Assembly (NCBI GenBank): GCA_951640165.1
Contig: OX621234.1
Location: 30,508,549 to 30,572,548, forward strand
DNA from: Pseudoips prasinana
Taxonomy: Eukaryota > Arthropoda > Insecta > Lepidoptera > Nolidae
DNA length: 64,000 nt
Direction of reading: 5' to 3'
Both the position numbers and the translations under genes were made by a program. This document shows, one piece after another, positions 10,840 through 20,983 of this stretch. Below the pieces are notes generated by a model. That model saw only the letters and a list, made by a program, of their open reading frames with translations. It had not been told where the DNA came from and made no database searches. Each line of letters opens with the position of its first letter. Position 1 is the stretch's first letter.

Positions 10840-11400
10840 CTACGCGTGACACCCGCAAAAAGTGTCTCCAGGTATGTCGGAGTTCCATCGACTAAACCTG
10901 CCGCCGTGGAATTCTTTTGGTGTCTGGTGTGGGGAACCCAGGTATGCTGATCCATGCCCCAGGTGGTATAGACTCGTACCCTGGCAGAGCACTAGTGTTT
11001 TCCCGGGGCTACTTGCACAAGGCGGCAGTGGAGGTCTTACTGGCATCCAGCCCCAAGGGGGAGTCAGACTACCTACCGCCGCCACCACCTCGACGCCTAC
11101 GGGCCGGATCGGCTCTCCCGTTCGGTGGCCTCATTCTGGAGTATTACTGCCTTGCAGAAGCACTATTTTATACTTATCACTCGCCAACATCGCAAACACG
11201 ACAGGTTGCGGGGACAGATCCCTTCCAATCTCTGCAACTAAGATGCTCTTCTTAGCCTTTCATACCAGACCCGAGTATCTGAGTTAGTCTGTAGGTGACG
11301 CAACCGTCACTCCTTCCCACTCTAGCCGTGAGGTGCGGAAGAATGCCACCGAAGGCACTATGGCGCGCGTACAGATCAATTCTAGGATCAGGCGCCACTA
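10840..11400. repeat. Unidentified GC-rich block, possibly coding relic
   Basis: This 560-bp block is much richer in G and C than its surroundings and reads open on both strands for over 80 codons. The plus frame at 10917-11255 gives a 112-residue translation with GYLHKAAVEVLLASS and a run of prolines, which I do not recognise. It abuts the 3' end of the CR1 element at 11402. It could be part of another retrotransposon into which the CR1 inserted; a host gene is less likely because no splice structure or ATG context stands out. Confidence 0.45.
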
Positions 11401-11939
11401 AAATGAAATGAAAACATTTATTCAGCACAACACACAAGAAATACAATAAATTAAAAAAAAGCAACATCAATACAGAGAAAAGGAAAAGAAAGAAGGTAAC
11501 AATCATATCATGGGGCAGGTGTGTCTTGCATGTTCTGCCGAAAGGGTCACCACCTCAGCATCAGCTAAGTGGGATACACCTAGCGCTGGTTTTCAGTTGG
11601 CAACCCAGGTATAGTGACGCACGGACGGAAGCAACAATAATGTACATAAATCAATCAAAATAAAGGAAATAAAATAAACGTTGACGTTAACACAACATAG
11701 GTACATAAAAAATACAATATATTATCAACGTTTTAAACTTATACAAACTGATAGTAATGCACACTGTTTTAGTAGGTATATAAGTATATATAGGCGAGGT
11801 CAAAATATAAATAATACAGCTTAAAAAGATACTCAGCCCAAAAAATATTATTGTAATAGATAATTAATTGTGTAATTTAATAATAATGAAAATGTAATAA
11901 ATATATACTTAATTAATAAATTACGATCAAATAAATGAT

Positions 11940-14900
11940 AAATTAAAATGGATAGATTCATAATAAGATTGTTTTTGGATTAAAAATTCTTTTAATTTTA
12001 TTCTAAAATAATTAATATTTCTCAGTTCTCGTATAGGCGGTGGGATATGCCCCGGAGGGAAGCTGATCTGTGTATAGGTGTAGCCAGTTGCTGTGTGCAC
12101 CGTCTAGGCTCGCGCTGGCAGCGACTATTTACCCACGATATTTTCGAGAGCAAATACGATGGATGCTTTTTAGAAATCACTCCAAAAAGGAGGCAAGCAA
12201 GATGTAACTTTCTGCGTAATTTCATTTTAAGTATAAAGTATTTGTTTAAGTATGGTGAAACGTGGCCTCTCGGAGGAATATCGAAACAGAATCTTGCACA
12301 AGCATTTTGCACCCTCTGTAACAGCTTTTCAGTACGAGCCAGTAGTCTAGGACCATAAACGGTGTCACAGTAATTTAACTTCGAAAGAACAATGGACTCT
12401 ACCAACTGTATACGCAACTGTTCACTTAAATAGGGACGTATTTTATGTATAGTATTTTTAGTCGGTAAAAACAGTTGCGTACGCAGTTTGCGATGTGGTT
12501 TTCAAAACGAAGGGACTGGTCCATTAACAACCCCAAATTTCGCGCCTCACTCACAAGTTCAATAGCTTCTCCTAATATTTTTAGGGGTGATGAGCTTACT
12601 GACAATGTTTCCACTCTCCTTAACTGACTGCCAGTACCAAAAACCATGTACTTCGTTTTGGAGGGATTGAGGATTAGAGAGTTGTCATTAGACCACTTCA
12701 CAATTCTATGAAGATCGGCATTAATAGCCTGAATAGCCGTGGCATAGTCTTCAGGCCTAAAGTGAATGTAAATTTGTGTATCATCCGCGTAGATATGAAA
12801 ATGACAATTTTTTTATTACCTGTACCACGTCAGCGCTATACAAACTAAACAAAGATGGCCCCAAAATTGAGCCTTGTGGTACACCTTTGTGCAATGACCT
12901 AATAGTTGAAAAAGGAAGAGGATCCGTCTGTTTGACGAGTTTCGACATACTGTGCACGATTAGTTAAATAACTATGAAACCATTTTACTGTCTCAGAATC
13001 GAACCCGTACTAAGTCATTTTGGATAAAAGTAAGTTTAAATTTAAACTGTCGAAGGCTCTGGAATAGTCAAGTAAAACTAAAATTGTGCACATACCGTTA
13101 TCTTGCGCGACTAAGATATTATCTGTCACATTTAGTAGAGCAGTCGCAGTGCTGTGGCCTTTCCTAAAACCGGACTGTACATCGGGTAATATGTTATTAT
13201 TCTCGATGAACTTTGTAAGTTGTATGTTGATAACTTTTTCCAACACCTTCGACAAGAATGGCAGAATACTAATAGGCCTTAAGTCTTTTATATTTTGAGG
13301 GTTTGGCGATTTAGGAATAGGGCGCACACGAGCAGTCTTCCATAGCTCAGAAAAGGTAGATGTAGAAATTGAACTATTTATGATTGATGTCAATATGTCG
13401 AGGGATTGGGGGAGACTTAAGGTAAACATCTTCAGTGTAATATGATCACATCCCTCAGCATTCGATTTGAGTTTCATTAAAGTTTTAACAATATCAGCTT
13501 CATCAACTGGCATGAGAGAAAAAATAGCATTACTAAACCTATTGAACTCATAGTATGTTAGAATTGATAAAGGAATTTTGGTATTTACAGGGACGTTTAA
13601 AAAATGTGAATTTATCAAATTAGGATCGTTCAAATGAGAAGGTAGCTCAAGGTCGATTTTGGGAGGCAATAAATGTTTTTTTAAGTGTTTCCACATAATT
13701 TTAGGTTATTTTATGTTCCTATTAATGTTGTGTTCGTAATAAGCTTTTTTTTCATAAAACAAAGATTTATTTACAAGATGTTTAAAATCTTTGTAATATT
13801 GTTTTTTTGCCTCTGTTTGTAACTTTAAATACAAAGCTCGAGCTTGATCACGGAGGTACATCATGTTTTTGATAGTTGGAGTAATCCATGGATATGATCT
13901 TACCTTAATTGTATGCGTCCTAATAGGAGCAAACTTATCAAATAAACCGAGTAGATGTACGTTGAGATACAGTACGATATCGTTTACGTTTTGCAAAGGT
14001 ATGGTCCAGTTTATGGCATCGAGATAACTATTGAACTGATCAAGAGGAATTCCTTTGAGATTTCTATATGTTATGGTATTAGGAAGAGCCTTATCTTTTT
14101 TAAAGAGAAAGGTGGCAGTTATAAAGGCGTGCCCGCCAAGTGCGCATATAGGACTCACCTCAATGTTTCTTATGCTAGCATCTGAGCATACCAAATCAAT
14201 TAGTGATTGACTATGATCAGTAAAATGCGTAGCAGTCATCACATGTTGTTTGAGCTTCAGACACTTAAGGAATACGTTAAGTTTGCATGTTTTAGAATCA
14301 GAGCCAGTGAGATAATTAATATTAAAGTCTCCCAAAAGTATAGTTTGTCGGCAGAATGACAACGAATTAATAGACAGGGTCAAAGCGTCCAAAAATATGT
14401 CAATATCCTGCCATGGTGGCCGGTATGCTGTGCCTATGGCGAGTTTAGTGCCATTAATACTTACGACTAGCCACATTTGCTCAACACTTTTACTCATTGA
14501 ATCAACTGGGTGAGTGTGTTGTCTTACACGAACACTACTGTGTATTTAAAAACCGACTCCACCGCCCCGCCCACCCCGCGTGGTAAGGGGTCGTGGTACA
14601 TGTCTCAGGCGGTAACCAGGTACGGTTGGAGCGCGGCCATGCTCTCCCGCTCTAAGCCAAGTTCTACCGCGGCAACAAATTCGTCATGATTAGTGCCTAA
14701 CGAGCCGGCATTAAGCAGACCAACTTTTAAAAATGTATTAATCATTATTGTGCGCATTTATCAGCGGGAAAAGTTGCCAACGTATCCCAACATGGTAGAA
14801 TATGTAAACATAACAAAGCATAATAAAATTGAGTGAATGTATTAAGAATGTGAGAAAAAATGTGACCATCGACACTCTAGAGTAATGTGAGAGATATTGA

Positions 14901-15193
14901 AAAAATAACTTTATGCTGTGCAAATATGTAAATATGAATAATAAATAATATAAACCAAGAAAAATGTATATATATAGCGTCCGAATTAAGGATCTGTGTT
15001 CCAACATGAAATTCATCGAGCCGAGTGGATATTTATTCGACAAAACATGCAGACCCCTACATAGTATGTTGATAATTGTTAGTAAACAAAGAATATTGAT
15101 AAAATTAGTTACACAAAACATAACCAAATTAAGAAAATAATAAAACTTAACAAAAATTCTGTAATTAAATTGATTTACAGCGAAATTGTTCAT
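11940..15193 (-). pseudogene. CR1 ORF2 (endonuclease-reverse transcriptase), broken
   Basis: The first ATG (15193-15191) overlaps the ORF1 stop as ATGA. An AT-rich hydrophobic leader (to about 14738) is followed by a damaged endonuclease start (VGLLNAGSLGTNHDEF in about 14730-14650, then stops). The frame at 14497-13706 has the rest of the endonuclease: GTAYRPPW, LLGDFNIN, SLIDLVCSD and LGGHAF. The frame at 13696-13010 has the reverse transcriptase fingers and motif A (LLDYSRAFDSLN). The catalytic YADD lies at 12791-12780. The C-terminal part continues in 12701-12426 and 12417-12022 and, after one more frameshift, ends with IRELRNINYFRIKLKEF at about 12045-11940. At least four frame breaks are visible. 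Confidence 0.9.
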
Positions 15194-16074
15194 TTGCCAA
15201 AAATTCGCTCTATATCAGCCTCGCTGCGAATACGTTGGCCAGGTGCCCCATCCTCTCTCTTGACAAAAATACGACCCTCTTTCGACCAGATATATTTGTA
15301 ATTGTTCATCTTTCCAGCTTCCCGCGACTTATGAAACAGCCTACCATTCGTGCGGGTAAGATGCTCATTTATGTAGATCTTGCTATCTTGGCAGTGCAGA
15401 TTACGATCAGTGGTAGTAAGGCCCCGTCTTACGCGTGCCGCGCTTAATAGCTTATTACGCGTAGCCCGGCGGGCCAGCCGCACGACAATTTTGCATGGGC
15501 GCGTTGGTTGTGACCTAGGGGGGTCGTCGTTACGGTTACGATATATTGAGCCCACCCTCTCGACGTGGACTAAGTCACAGTCTTCGACAGTGACGGAGAG
15601 CTTCAATGCAATAGTATTAAACAGCTGGGCAGTATTTTCCCCATGCGTTTCCGGTACGCCAGATATAACGATATCATTAAGTAACAAGTCTTGGTCCCGA
15701 TCATCTAACTGTGTTCGCAGCTCCAAAATCGTGGCTTCGAGGTGATTTTGAATTGGGCATTCCTTCTCGTTAACGCGCTTCTCGAGTTTCATTACGGTTT
15801 CCTCTAGCACGTCAATGCGCTTCAAAATTCTGTGTTCAGTTAGTTCCTCACGCAGCTTTCTTACTTCTTCCTTCATGTTAACAACTTCTTCCCTAAACTT
15901 CCGAATTTCGGCAGCTAGGTCAAGTTCCGGGGTGTTGGGGCACGGTGAGTGGTCGCGCGTTTTATCCCCCTGAGGCAATATTAGGCCCTTTGCCGCGGTC
16001 CTGCAACTCGGGCAAGTACCATCTACAGCAGAAGTAAGTTTGTCGCAACTCAGACATTTAGTTTTCGGCGGCAT
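15190..16074 (-). CDS. CR1 ORF1 protein, intact
   Basis: This is a 294-residue nucleic-acid-binding protein that in CR1/L1-type LINEs packages element RNA. The N terminus has a Cys-rich segment (CLSCDKL ... CPSC, about residues 8-25). A predicted coiled coil follows (about 55-125, EIRKFREEVVNMKEEVRKL). An RRM-like part has DIVISGVPE (about 140-150) and CKIVVRLA. The C-terminal part has YINEHLTRTNGRLFHKSREA and YKYIWSKEGRIFVKRE, a usual lepidopteran CR1 ORF1 signature. The ORF has no break, in contrast to ORF2. Confidence 0.93.
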   Translation of the reverse strand: MPPKTKCLSCDKLTSAVDGTCPSCRTAAKGLILPQGDKTRDHSPCPNTPELDLAAEIRKFREEVVNMKEEVRKLREELTEHRILKRIDVLEETVMKLEKRVNEKECPIQNHLEATILELRTQLDDRDQDLLLNDIVISGVPETHGENTAQLFNTIALKLSVTVEDCDLVHVERVGSIYRNRNDDPPRSQPTRPCKIVVRLARRATRNKLLSAARVRRGLTTTDRNLHCQDSKIYINEHLTRTNGRLFHKSREAGKMNNYKYIWSKEGRIFVKREDGAPGQRIRSEADIERIFGK

Positions 16075-16225
16075 ATTACCAAATATGCGATTTAGTTGAT
16101 GAGTGTAAACAATGATATAGTTTTAAAGTTTCTGCTTAACAAATCGCGCCACCTAGTGAAACCGCACGGTAGCTATAAGGTCTCAGGTAGCGTGCCGACG
16201 TTATAAGATCTATTTACGATACAGA

Positions 16226-16390
16226 GATCCTAATTTCGGTGACAGATAATAGATGGCGTTAGTAGTCGATGTTATAGATCGAAATTTCGGTAACAGATAA
16301 TAGATGGCGTTAATAGTCGATGTTATAGATCTAAATTTTGGTAACAGATAATAGATGGCGCTAATAGTCGATGTTATAGATCTAAAGTTA
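16226..16390 (-). repeat. 51-bp tandem repeat (3.2 units) upstream of CR1 ORF1
   Basis: Units start at 16226, 16277, 16328 and a partial one at 16379, each beginning GATC and ending ATGTTATA. The units differ at only a few positions. As 51 is 17 codons, the minus strand reads through as a repeated 17-residue peptide, but this looks incidental. The position upstream of ORF1 fits a LINE 5' UTR array. Confidence 0.92.
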
Positions 16391-17125
16391 TACGAAGAGA
16401 CTTTTGTTACGGCGGACAATATAACCGAACAAGGATTTATTGACGTGCAGATGCTTGAGAAGTCCGATTTTTGAAATCGTTGTATGCAACTGAGTATGTC
16501 CGGTATTGCAGGCAGTTAACGATTTCAGGCTGATGATGTTATGTGAGTCTCTACGTTAATAAGTTCTATACGACTGTATACTAAGGAGGGCGATGGTGTC
16601 TGCGGCGCTTTGTGTCAGTACTCTCGGCCACTGAGCATCAAATTTTCGATTGTGTTCATTTATTTCAATATTCATATTATTTTCATTTCAGCATAGACAT
16701 AAGCACCGCTAGTCCTCCACAGGATAGAAACTTTCGTATAAGCTTTATTTAACAATTTTAAAAGTCACACAATTGTAGGTATGTTTATATAATTTGGAAG
16801 GTTAAAATATCACATATTTTTTTCACTTTAGTCACTGTATAATTATTTATATTTATTCATTTAACTATATTTCACTGTTTTTGTCTTACTTAAACTGATT
16901 TCAGGCCAAATAACTCACTGATAATATATTTAAAAGAATTAAAACTGTGGAGTGGATATTGACACGGTAAGTCAGATCCGTCATGAGCTAACATGAGCTG
17001 ATGTGCAACCGAAACTACCTCTCCACACTGTGGCCATTCTAGTTTATATCCCTGATCCATTGTTTTATAAACTTTATATGCTAAGGATAGCACGTGTTAA
17101 ATTGACCTCGAGGTTTAAGGTAATC
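16391..17125. other. Intergenic stretch without recognised feature
   Basis: The 5' limit of the CR1 may lie in the first part. No coding exon or known repeat was recognised. Confidence 0.4.
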
Positions 17126-17450
17126 CAACAAAAGAGCTATAAGCGCTTATTTTCAAATTAGCAGAGCACCAAAGCTAATCAACACACTGACCAACTGCGT
17201 GAGGCTCTAAAAGAGACGGATCTGCGTATTGTGCGTCCTATTAAAATAGGAATAATTAGTCAAGAGTTGATAGCGGTTAAATCTTGACGAGTTCGTTGCA
17301 TGAGGTAAAAAATACAGTAGCAATATCGTAAAGTTAGACATACGGCCTCATCGTTTGACTTCGGTTCGGTTGCTACTAGTTGGCCCCTTTGTGTGCTACC
17401 GATGCCTTGAGTCAGGGCATGTAAGCTATGCTAAGGTAGGTTCAGGATGC
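17126..17450 (+). pseudogene. Relic of an R1-like LINE gag (zinc knuckle)
   Basis: In one frame, TGC at 17394 starts CYRCLESGHVSYAK, a CCHC zinc knuckle in which the last Cys is lost. Upstream, in another frame, LREALKETDLRIVRPIKIG resembles the gag region before the knuckles in R1-like retrotransposons. Stops and frameshifts break the sequence, so this is a decayed fragment. Confidence 0.6.
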
Positions 17451-18192
17451 CTAAATTTAAAACCGTTTCAAAAGAATGAAGAACGATAGGGTATTTTCTG
17501 TGCATTTTAATTTGGCTGTAATAAATTCTTCTAGATACATCAATCAATGGCAATCTCAACAATTATTACCCCGAGAAATGTTAGCCCCAGTACAGTACTG
17601 TAGTTCCATTGAACAAAGCCATGAAACGTTTCGAGCAGAAACAGAAAGATAAGTTCTAATAGAGTTTGTTAATTAGAGTCTCGTAGACTCATAAAACTAC
17701 GATGGAGAGCAATCGTTTTAGATTAATTAATTAGTGCCAAGCTGTTTGTTTAGACTTAATATCTATACCTACCTATAAAAAATCGGTCTAGTGGTTAGCG
17801 ACAAAAAAGTAAAAACCAAAAAGAATTATAACGTGTACCTTGAGAGTACATGTTCTAAACTCTTTAGTAGAATAAAATACACTTTTTCATGAATACACAC
17901 ATCAACAAAGTCTAGGGATACGTTATTTTGAAATCAAACATGGCTTTATTGTTTAAAACCTATTTAGTTTCCTTAAAAAGTTTATTTACAGATTTAAACC
18001 TTGTCTATTCTTTATTCAAAATTTAAAAATTAAAATGAGAAACAAATGAAAACACGCAAAGCACAGCGCAATCTTGAGTTGTATCTAATTTCAAGAAGTT
18101 GCATTAAAATTTTTTTTGCGTGTTAATTGAAGAAAACCTGATAAATTGTTTTATTTTCTTTTCTCAATTGGTTGTGTAAGCTTTTTAGCGTC
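17451..18192. other. Flank of the Tc1-type element
   Basis: AT-rich. The 5' inverted repeat of the Tc1-type element should lie here, but I could not match it to the 3' side by eye. Nothing else was recognised. Confidence 0.4.
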
Positions 18193-19218
18193 ATGCCACG
18201 CCATCATTTGAGTCGAGATGAAATGTTACGGGCAGTTGGCATGTTACAAAACGGTGCTATTCAACGCGTCGTTGCTGAGTCTCTGGACACAAGCCAAAAT
18301 GTGGTATCCAGGCTGTGGTCACGTTATCGCGCTACTGGAGATGTGGCAGAACGGCACACAGGTAGATATCGTGTTACCACTCAGAGACAGGATCGATTTC
18401 TCCAAATGACCGCCAGAAGACTACCCAATATCACAGCGATGCAACTAGTGCAAAGGCTCCAGGAGGGTCAGCAGCTGCTGGTGAGCGACCAAACCGTGCG
18501 AAGGAGGCTGCATGAAGTTGGTCTTCATGCTCGCAGACCGCTACGAGTCCCAGCGCTGCGACGTGGCAATCGCGGTAGGCGACTTTTATGGGCTCAAGAA
18601 CATTTGACATGGAGTGATCAACAATGGTCATTGGTGCTGTTCACTGATGAGTCCCGCTATGGATTTCATCCAGATTCGAGACGAACACGCGTTTGGAGAA
18701 CTCCAGGCAGGGTCAGCCGTCTCCGACATCCACAGGAGGTCCACTCTTACCAAGGCGGGACAATTATGGTGTGGGCAGGAATACGAATCGGCGGACGAAC
18801 CCAACTCATTTGGATTCAGGGCAGCATGACTGCCCATAGATACCGTGAGGAGGTAGTAGAACGTGTCATTGTCCCGCTCAGGGCCCTAACGGGGCAAGAA
18901 TTTCAGCTCATGCATGACAATGCACCTTCCCATACAGCGCGGCTGGTGAGGGCCGCCCTTCGAGAACACGATGTTCAGGTATTAGATTGGCCTCCACAGT
19001 CGCCAGACTTAAACCCAATTGAACACGCCTGGGACATGTTACAGCGAAGAGCATTGAGGGATTTTCCGCCCAACTTGACAACAGAAGAACAACTTTTCGA
19101 ACATTTTAAAAGAACTTGGGACTGCATACCCCAGCAAGACATTGACACCTTAATTTTAAGTATGGAAAATCGTTGCCGCTGTGTGATTAATGTTAGAGGA
19201 GGAAATACCGATTACTGA
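18193..19218 (+). CDS. Tc1-type transposase, intact (DD34E)
   Basis: This 341-residue cut-and-paste transposase has an N-terminal helix-turn-helix region (LSRDEMLRAVGMLQNG ... VSRLWSRYRATG) and a second one around NITAMQLVQRL. The DDE catalytic residues are Asp in LFTDESRYGF, Asp in MHDNAPSHTA and Glu in DLNPIEHAWD, with 34 residues between the last two, the Tc1 spacing. It differs from the mariners here, which end in Asp. The Met of MPRHHLSRDE is preferred; an in-frame Met seven codons upstream is also possible. There is no stop or frameshift, so the protein could be active. The ends of the element are not resolved. Confidence 0.93.
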   Translation: MPRHHLSRDEMLRAVGMLQNGAIQRVVAESLDTSQNVVSRLWSRYRATGDVAERHTGRYRVTTQRQDRFLQMTARRLPNITAMQLVQRLQEGQQLLVSDQTVRRRLHEVGLHARRPLRVPALRRGNRGRRLLWAQEHLTWSDQQWSLVLFTDESRYGFHPDSRRTRVWRTPGRVSRLRHPQEVHSYQGGTIMVWAGIRIGGRTQLIWIQGSMTAHRYREEVVERVIVPLRALTGQEFQLMHDNAPSHTARLVRAALREHDVQVLDWPPQSPDLNPIEHAWDMLQRRALRDFPPNLTTEEQLFEHFKRTWDCIPQQDIDTLILSMENRCRCVINVRGGNTDY

Positions 19219-19540
19219 TTATCAGATTTGGTAAGATTTTTATTCATTTAATTCGATTGAATAATTTTATAAGAATAAAATGTTTTTGTTCACTCAGTAA
19301 TTTTCTATGGCTTAATTAATTTAAGACTTTTATTAATTAGAAAAACAAAATCGCATCGTGTTGTTAATGTTTAAATATCGGCCATGAAATTATCTTTAAT
19401 TCTTCCATTTACAGTCATAACAAAATGTTTATAGTTTTCTAGATAATCAATGAAATGTTCAATATCCCTAGATTGTGTTGATGTGTGTATGTTCCGCATG
19501 TTAATTAAGGTAATGTCGTGGTCGTGCTGGATAGTACCAC
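19219..19540. other. 3' flank of the Tc1-type transposase
   Basis: AT-rich, presumably with the 3' inverted repeat of the element, which I could not define. No other feature is seen. Confidence 0.4.
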
Positions 19541-19805
19541 AATAATATCCTGGTACATTTACACACGGCCATCTGATCCCAAACTAAGCAGAGCTATAGA
19601 GACCACTATGGAAACCAGATAACTGATATACTACATACATATACAATTTTCGTTGGTAAGTACATAATTATATAGATAATTACAACTAGATTCAAGACAA
19701 GCAGACATGTTCTTCTTGCGAAATATCTGCCCTGGGAGGGAATCGAACCCACGACCTGCGGCACGAAAGGCAAGCGTTTAGCAACTCAGCCAATCGGCCC
19801 GTCAA
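19541..19805 (-). repeat. tRNA-derived SINE, complete copy
   Basis: On the minus strand the head has an A-box-like and a B-box-like segment (reverse complement of 'gggaatcgaacccacgac'), then the body, then the tail 'cagttatctggtttccat' and 'ccaggatatt'. RNA polymerase III boxes of this kind mark the tRNA-derived head; it is not a tRNA gene because it cannot fold as a full cloverleaf and recurs with the same body. Confidence 0.85.
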
Positions 19806-20420
19806 TTGTATACCATCAAGGTATATAGTTTATTCTCGTACCATTATTCAGATCTAAGTTATTACAGGTTAGAGGATAGAGATATATAAATAATGTAAAA
19901 GAAAACAAATTATATTATTAAATACTTATATTTATTTACAATAATTGTTACAAATTTGTGAATAATGTATATTTAAAGTGATCATTGTAAATATTAACTA
20001 AAGAGGATCCATTTTGTTCTCACATTCACAATAAAAGTTTGCCCTCTTCAGTTTTATCATAAAGGCACGTAAAATGTGTACTGCAGGTAAATATAAAAGT
20101 TATTAAAAAGAATCCTCAATATCTACAAAATCATATATGTAATACAACGTTATTATGTTATTAATGGACAGAATGCGTTTCCAGAGTATTATAATAAGGA
20201 ATAAATATATTTACTAACTCGCGCGATGAATTCATTGAAACATCTACAGTAACCTTATAAATAATCAAGTTCTACAGAAAACAAAAATTAATATTAGCTC
20301 CAAAACAAAATGCGATTAAAAGCAATGGTGATGTATGCACGTTAAAAATAACGGATAAAAAATCCATATACCATTCGAATTGTCAATAAATTAACATATT
20401 AAACTTCCGCTGTACAATTT
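19806..20420. other. Intergenic stretch without recognised feature
   Basis: AT-rich; no exon or repeat recognised. Confidence 0.4.
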
Positions 20421-20547
20421 GTACACACGGCTACACATCAAGCTATACATTTCCAATATAAGCTGACCTCTCATTGTATGGAAATCCTATACAACATGAG
20501 ATCAGCTTATACCGGAAATGTGTAACTTGATATGTAGCTGTGTGTAC
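20421..20547. repeat. 127-bp palindromic fold-back element, copy b
   Basis: It starts GTACACACGGCTACACATC and ends with the near reverse complement, GATATGTAGCTGTGTGTAC. Arms pair almost to the centre, where 'ggaaatcc' forms the turn. Length is equal to copies a and c. Confidence 0.9.
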
Positions 20548-20696
20548 CGTGGATGGTATGTGATACTTAAGAAGAATACATATGAGACAAAAAACTAGCG
20601 GAGCAAAACAATTGTTATATGCTATTCAGTTGATATTTTATACATCCATCCATACATATGTATCCATATTGATATGTATTTGTTTAATAAAATTGA

Positions 20697-20983
20697 TAAG
20701 GTCAACTCGGCAAAGACCGTCATACTTCATTGAAAATTTGATTCAGTACCAAAATTTTGCTACTTCCATAATATTTTAAGAAGTTTTATTAAATTAGGTG
20801 ATCATATATGATACATAGTTGACCATTAAAATCAAGTGTAAAATTTACTTTTAGGTTATAATTTCATTAAATAAAAATTAATTTTGGAGAAATGGCCAAA
20901 TAGACGGACTTTACTACCAGAATTTGTCGTAATTCTTAGTCTACGGTCCTACCCTCCAGACGGTCTTCGCCGAGTTGACCTTA
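20697..20983. repeat. MITE-like element with 24-bp inverted ends
   Basis: 'taaggtcaactcggc' at 20697 and its reverse complement at 20969-20983 lie in 24-base ends that match with one mismatch. The 287-bp interval has no coding capacity. Confidence 0.75.

Larger units (their letters stand above)
11402..16390 (-). mobile_element. Near-full-length CR1 non-LTR retrotransposon
   Basis: In transcript order (minus strand) the element shows a region with 51-bp tandem repeats, ORF1 (16074-15190), ORF2 overlapping it by ATGA (from 15193), a reverse transcriptase with YADD, and a 3' UTR that ends with 'aataaatgttttcatttcat' at about 11402. CR1 elements end in short A/T-rich tandem motifs of this kind rather than poly(A). 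ORF2 is broken by several frameshifts, so this copy cannot move by itself. The 5' boundary is not certain; the tandem repeats are taken as 5' UTR by position. Confidence 0.85.

Noticed and set aside
10862..11287. 141-codon plus-strand ORF as a host gene
   Set aside because: Overlaps an equally plausible frame at 10917 and a minus-strand frame; GC-rich repeats often give such open frames. Kept as an unidentified block.
15235..15745. Plus-strand ORFs opposite CR1 ORF1
   Set aside because: Shadows of the intact ORF1.
16226..16390. Possible CRISPR-like array
   Set aside because: The units are directly adjacent with no spacers, and the genome is an insect's.
18431..18837. ORFs on both strands inside the Tc1-type transposase
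   Set aside because: Shadows in other frames of an intact DDE gene.
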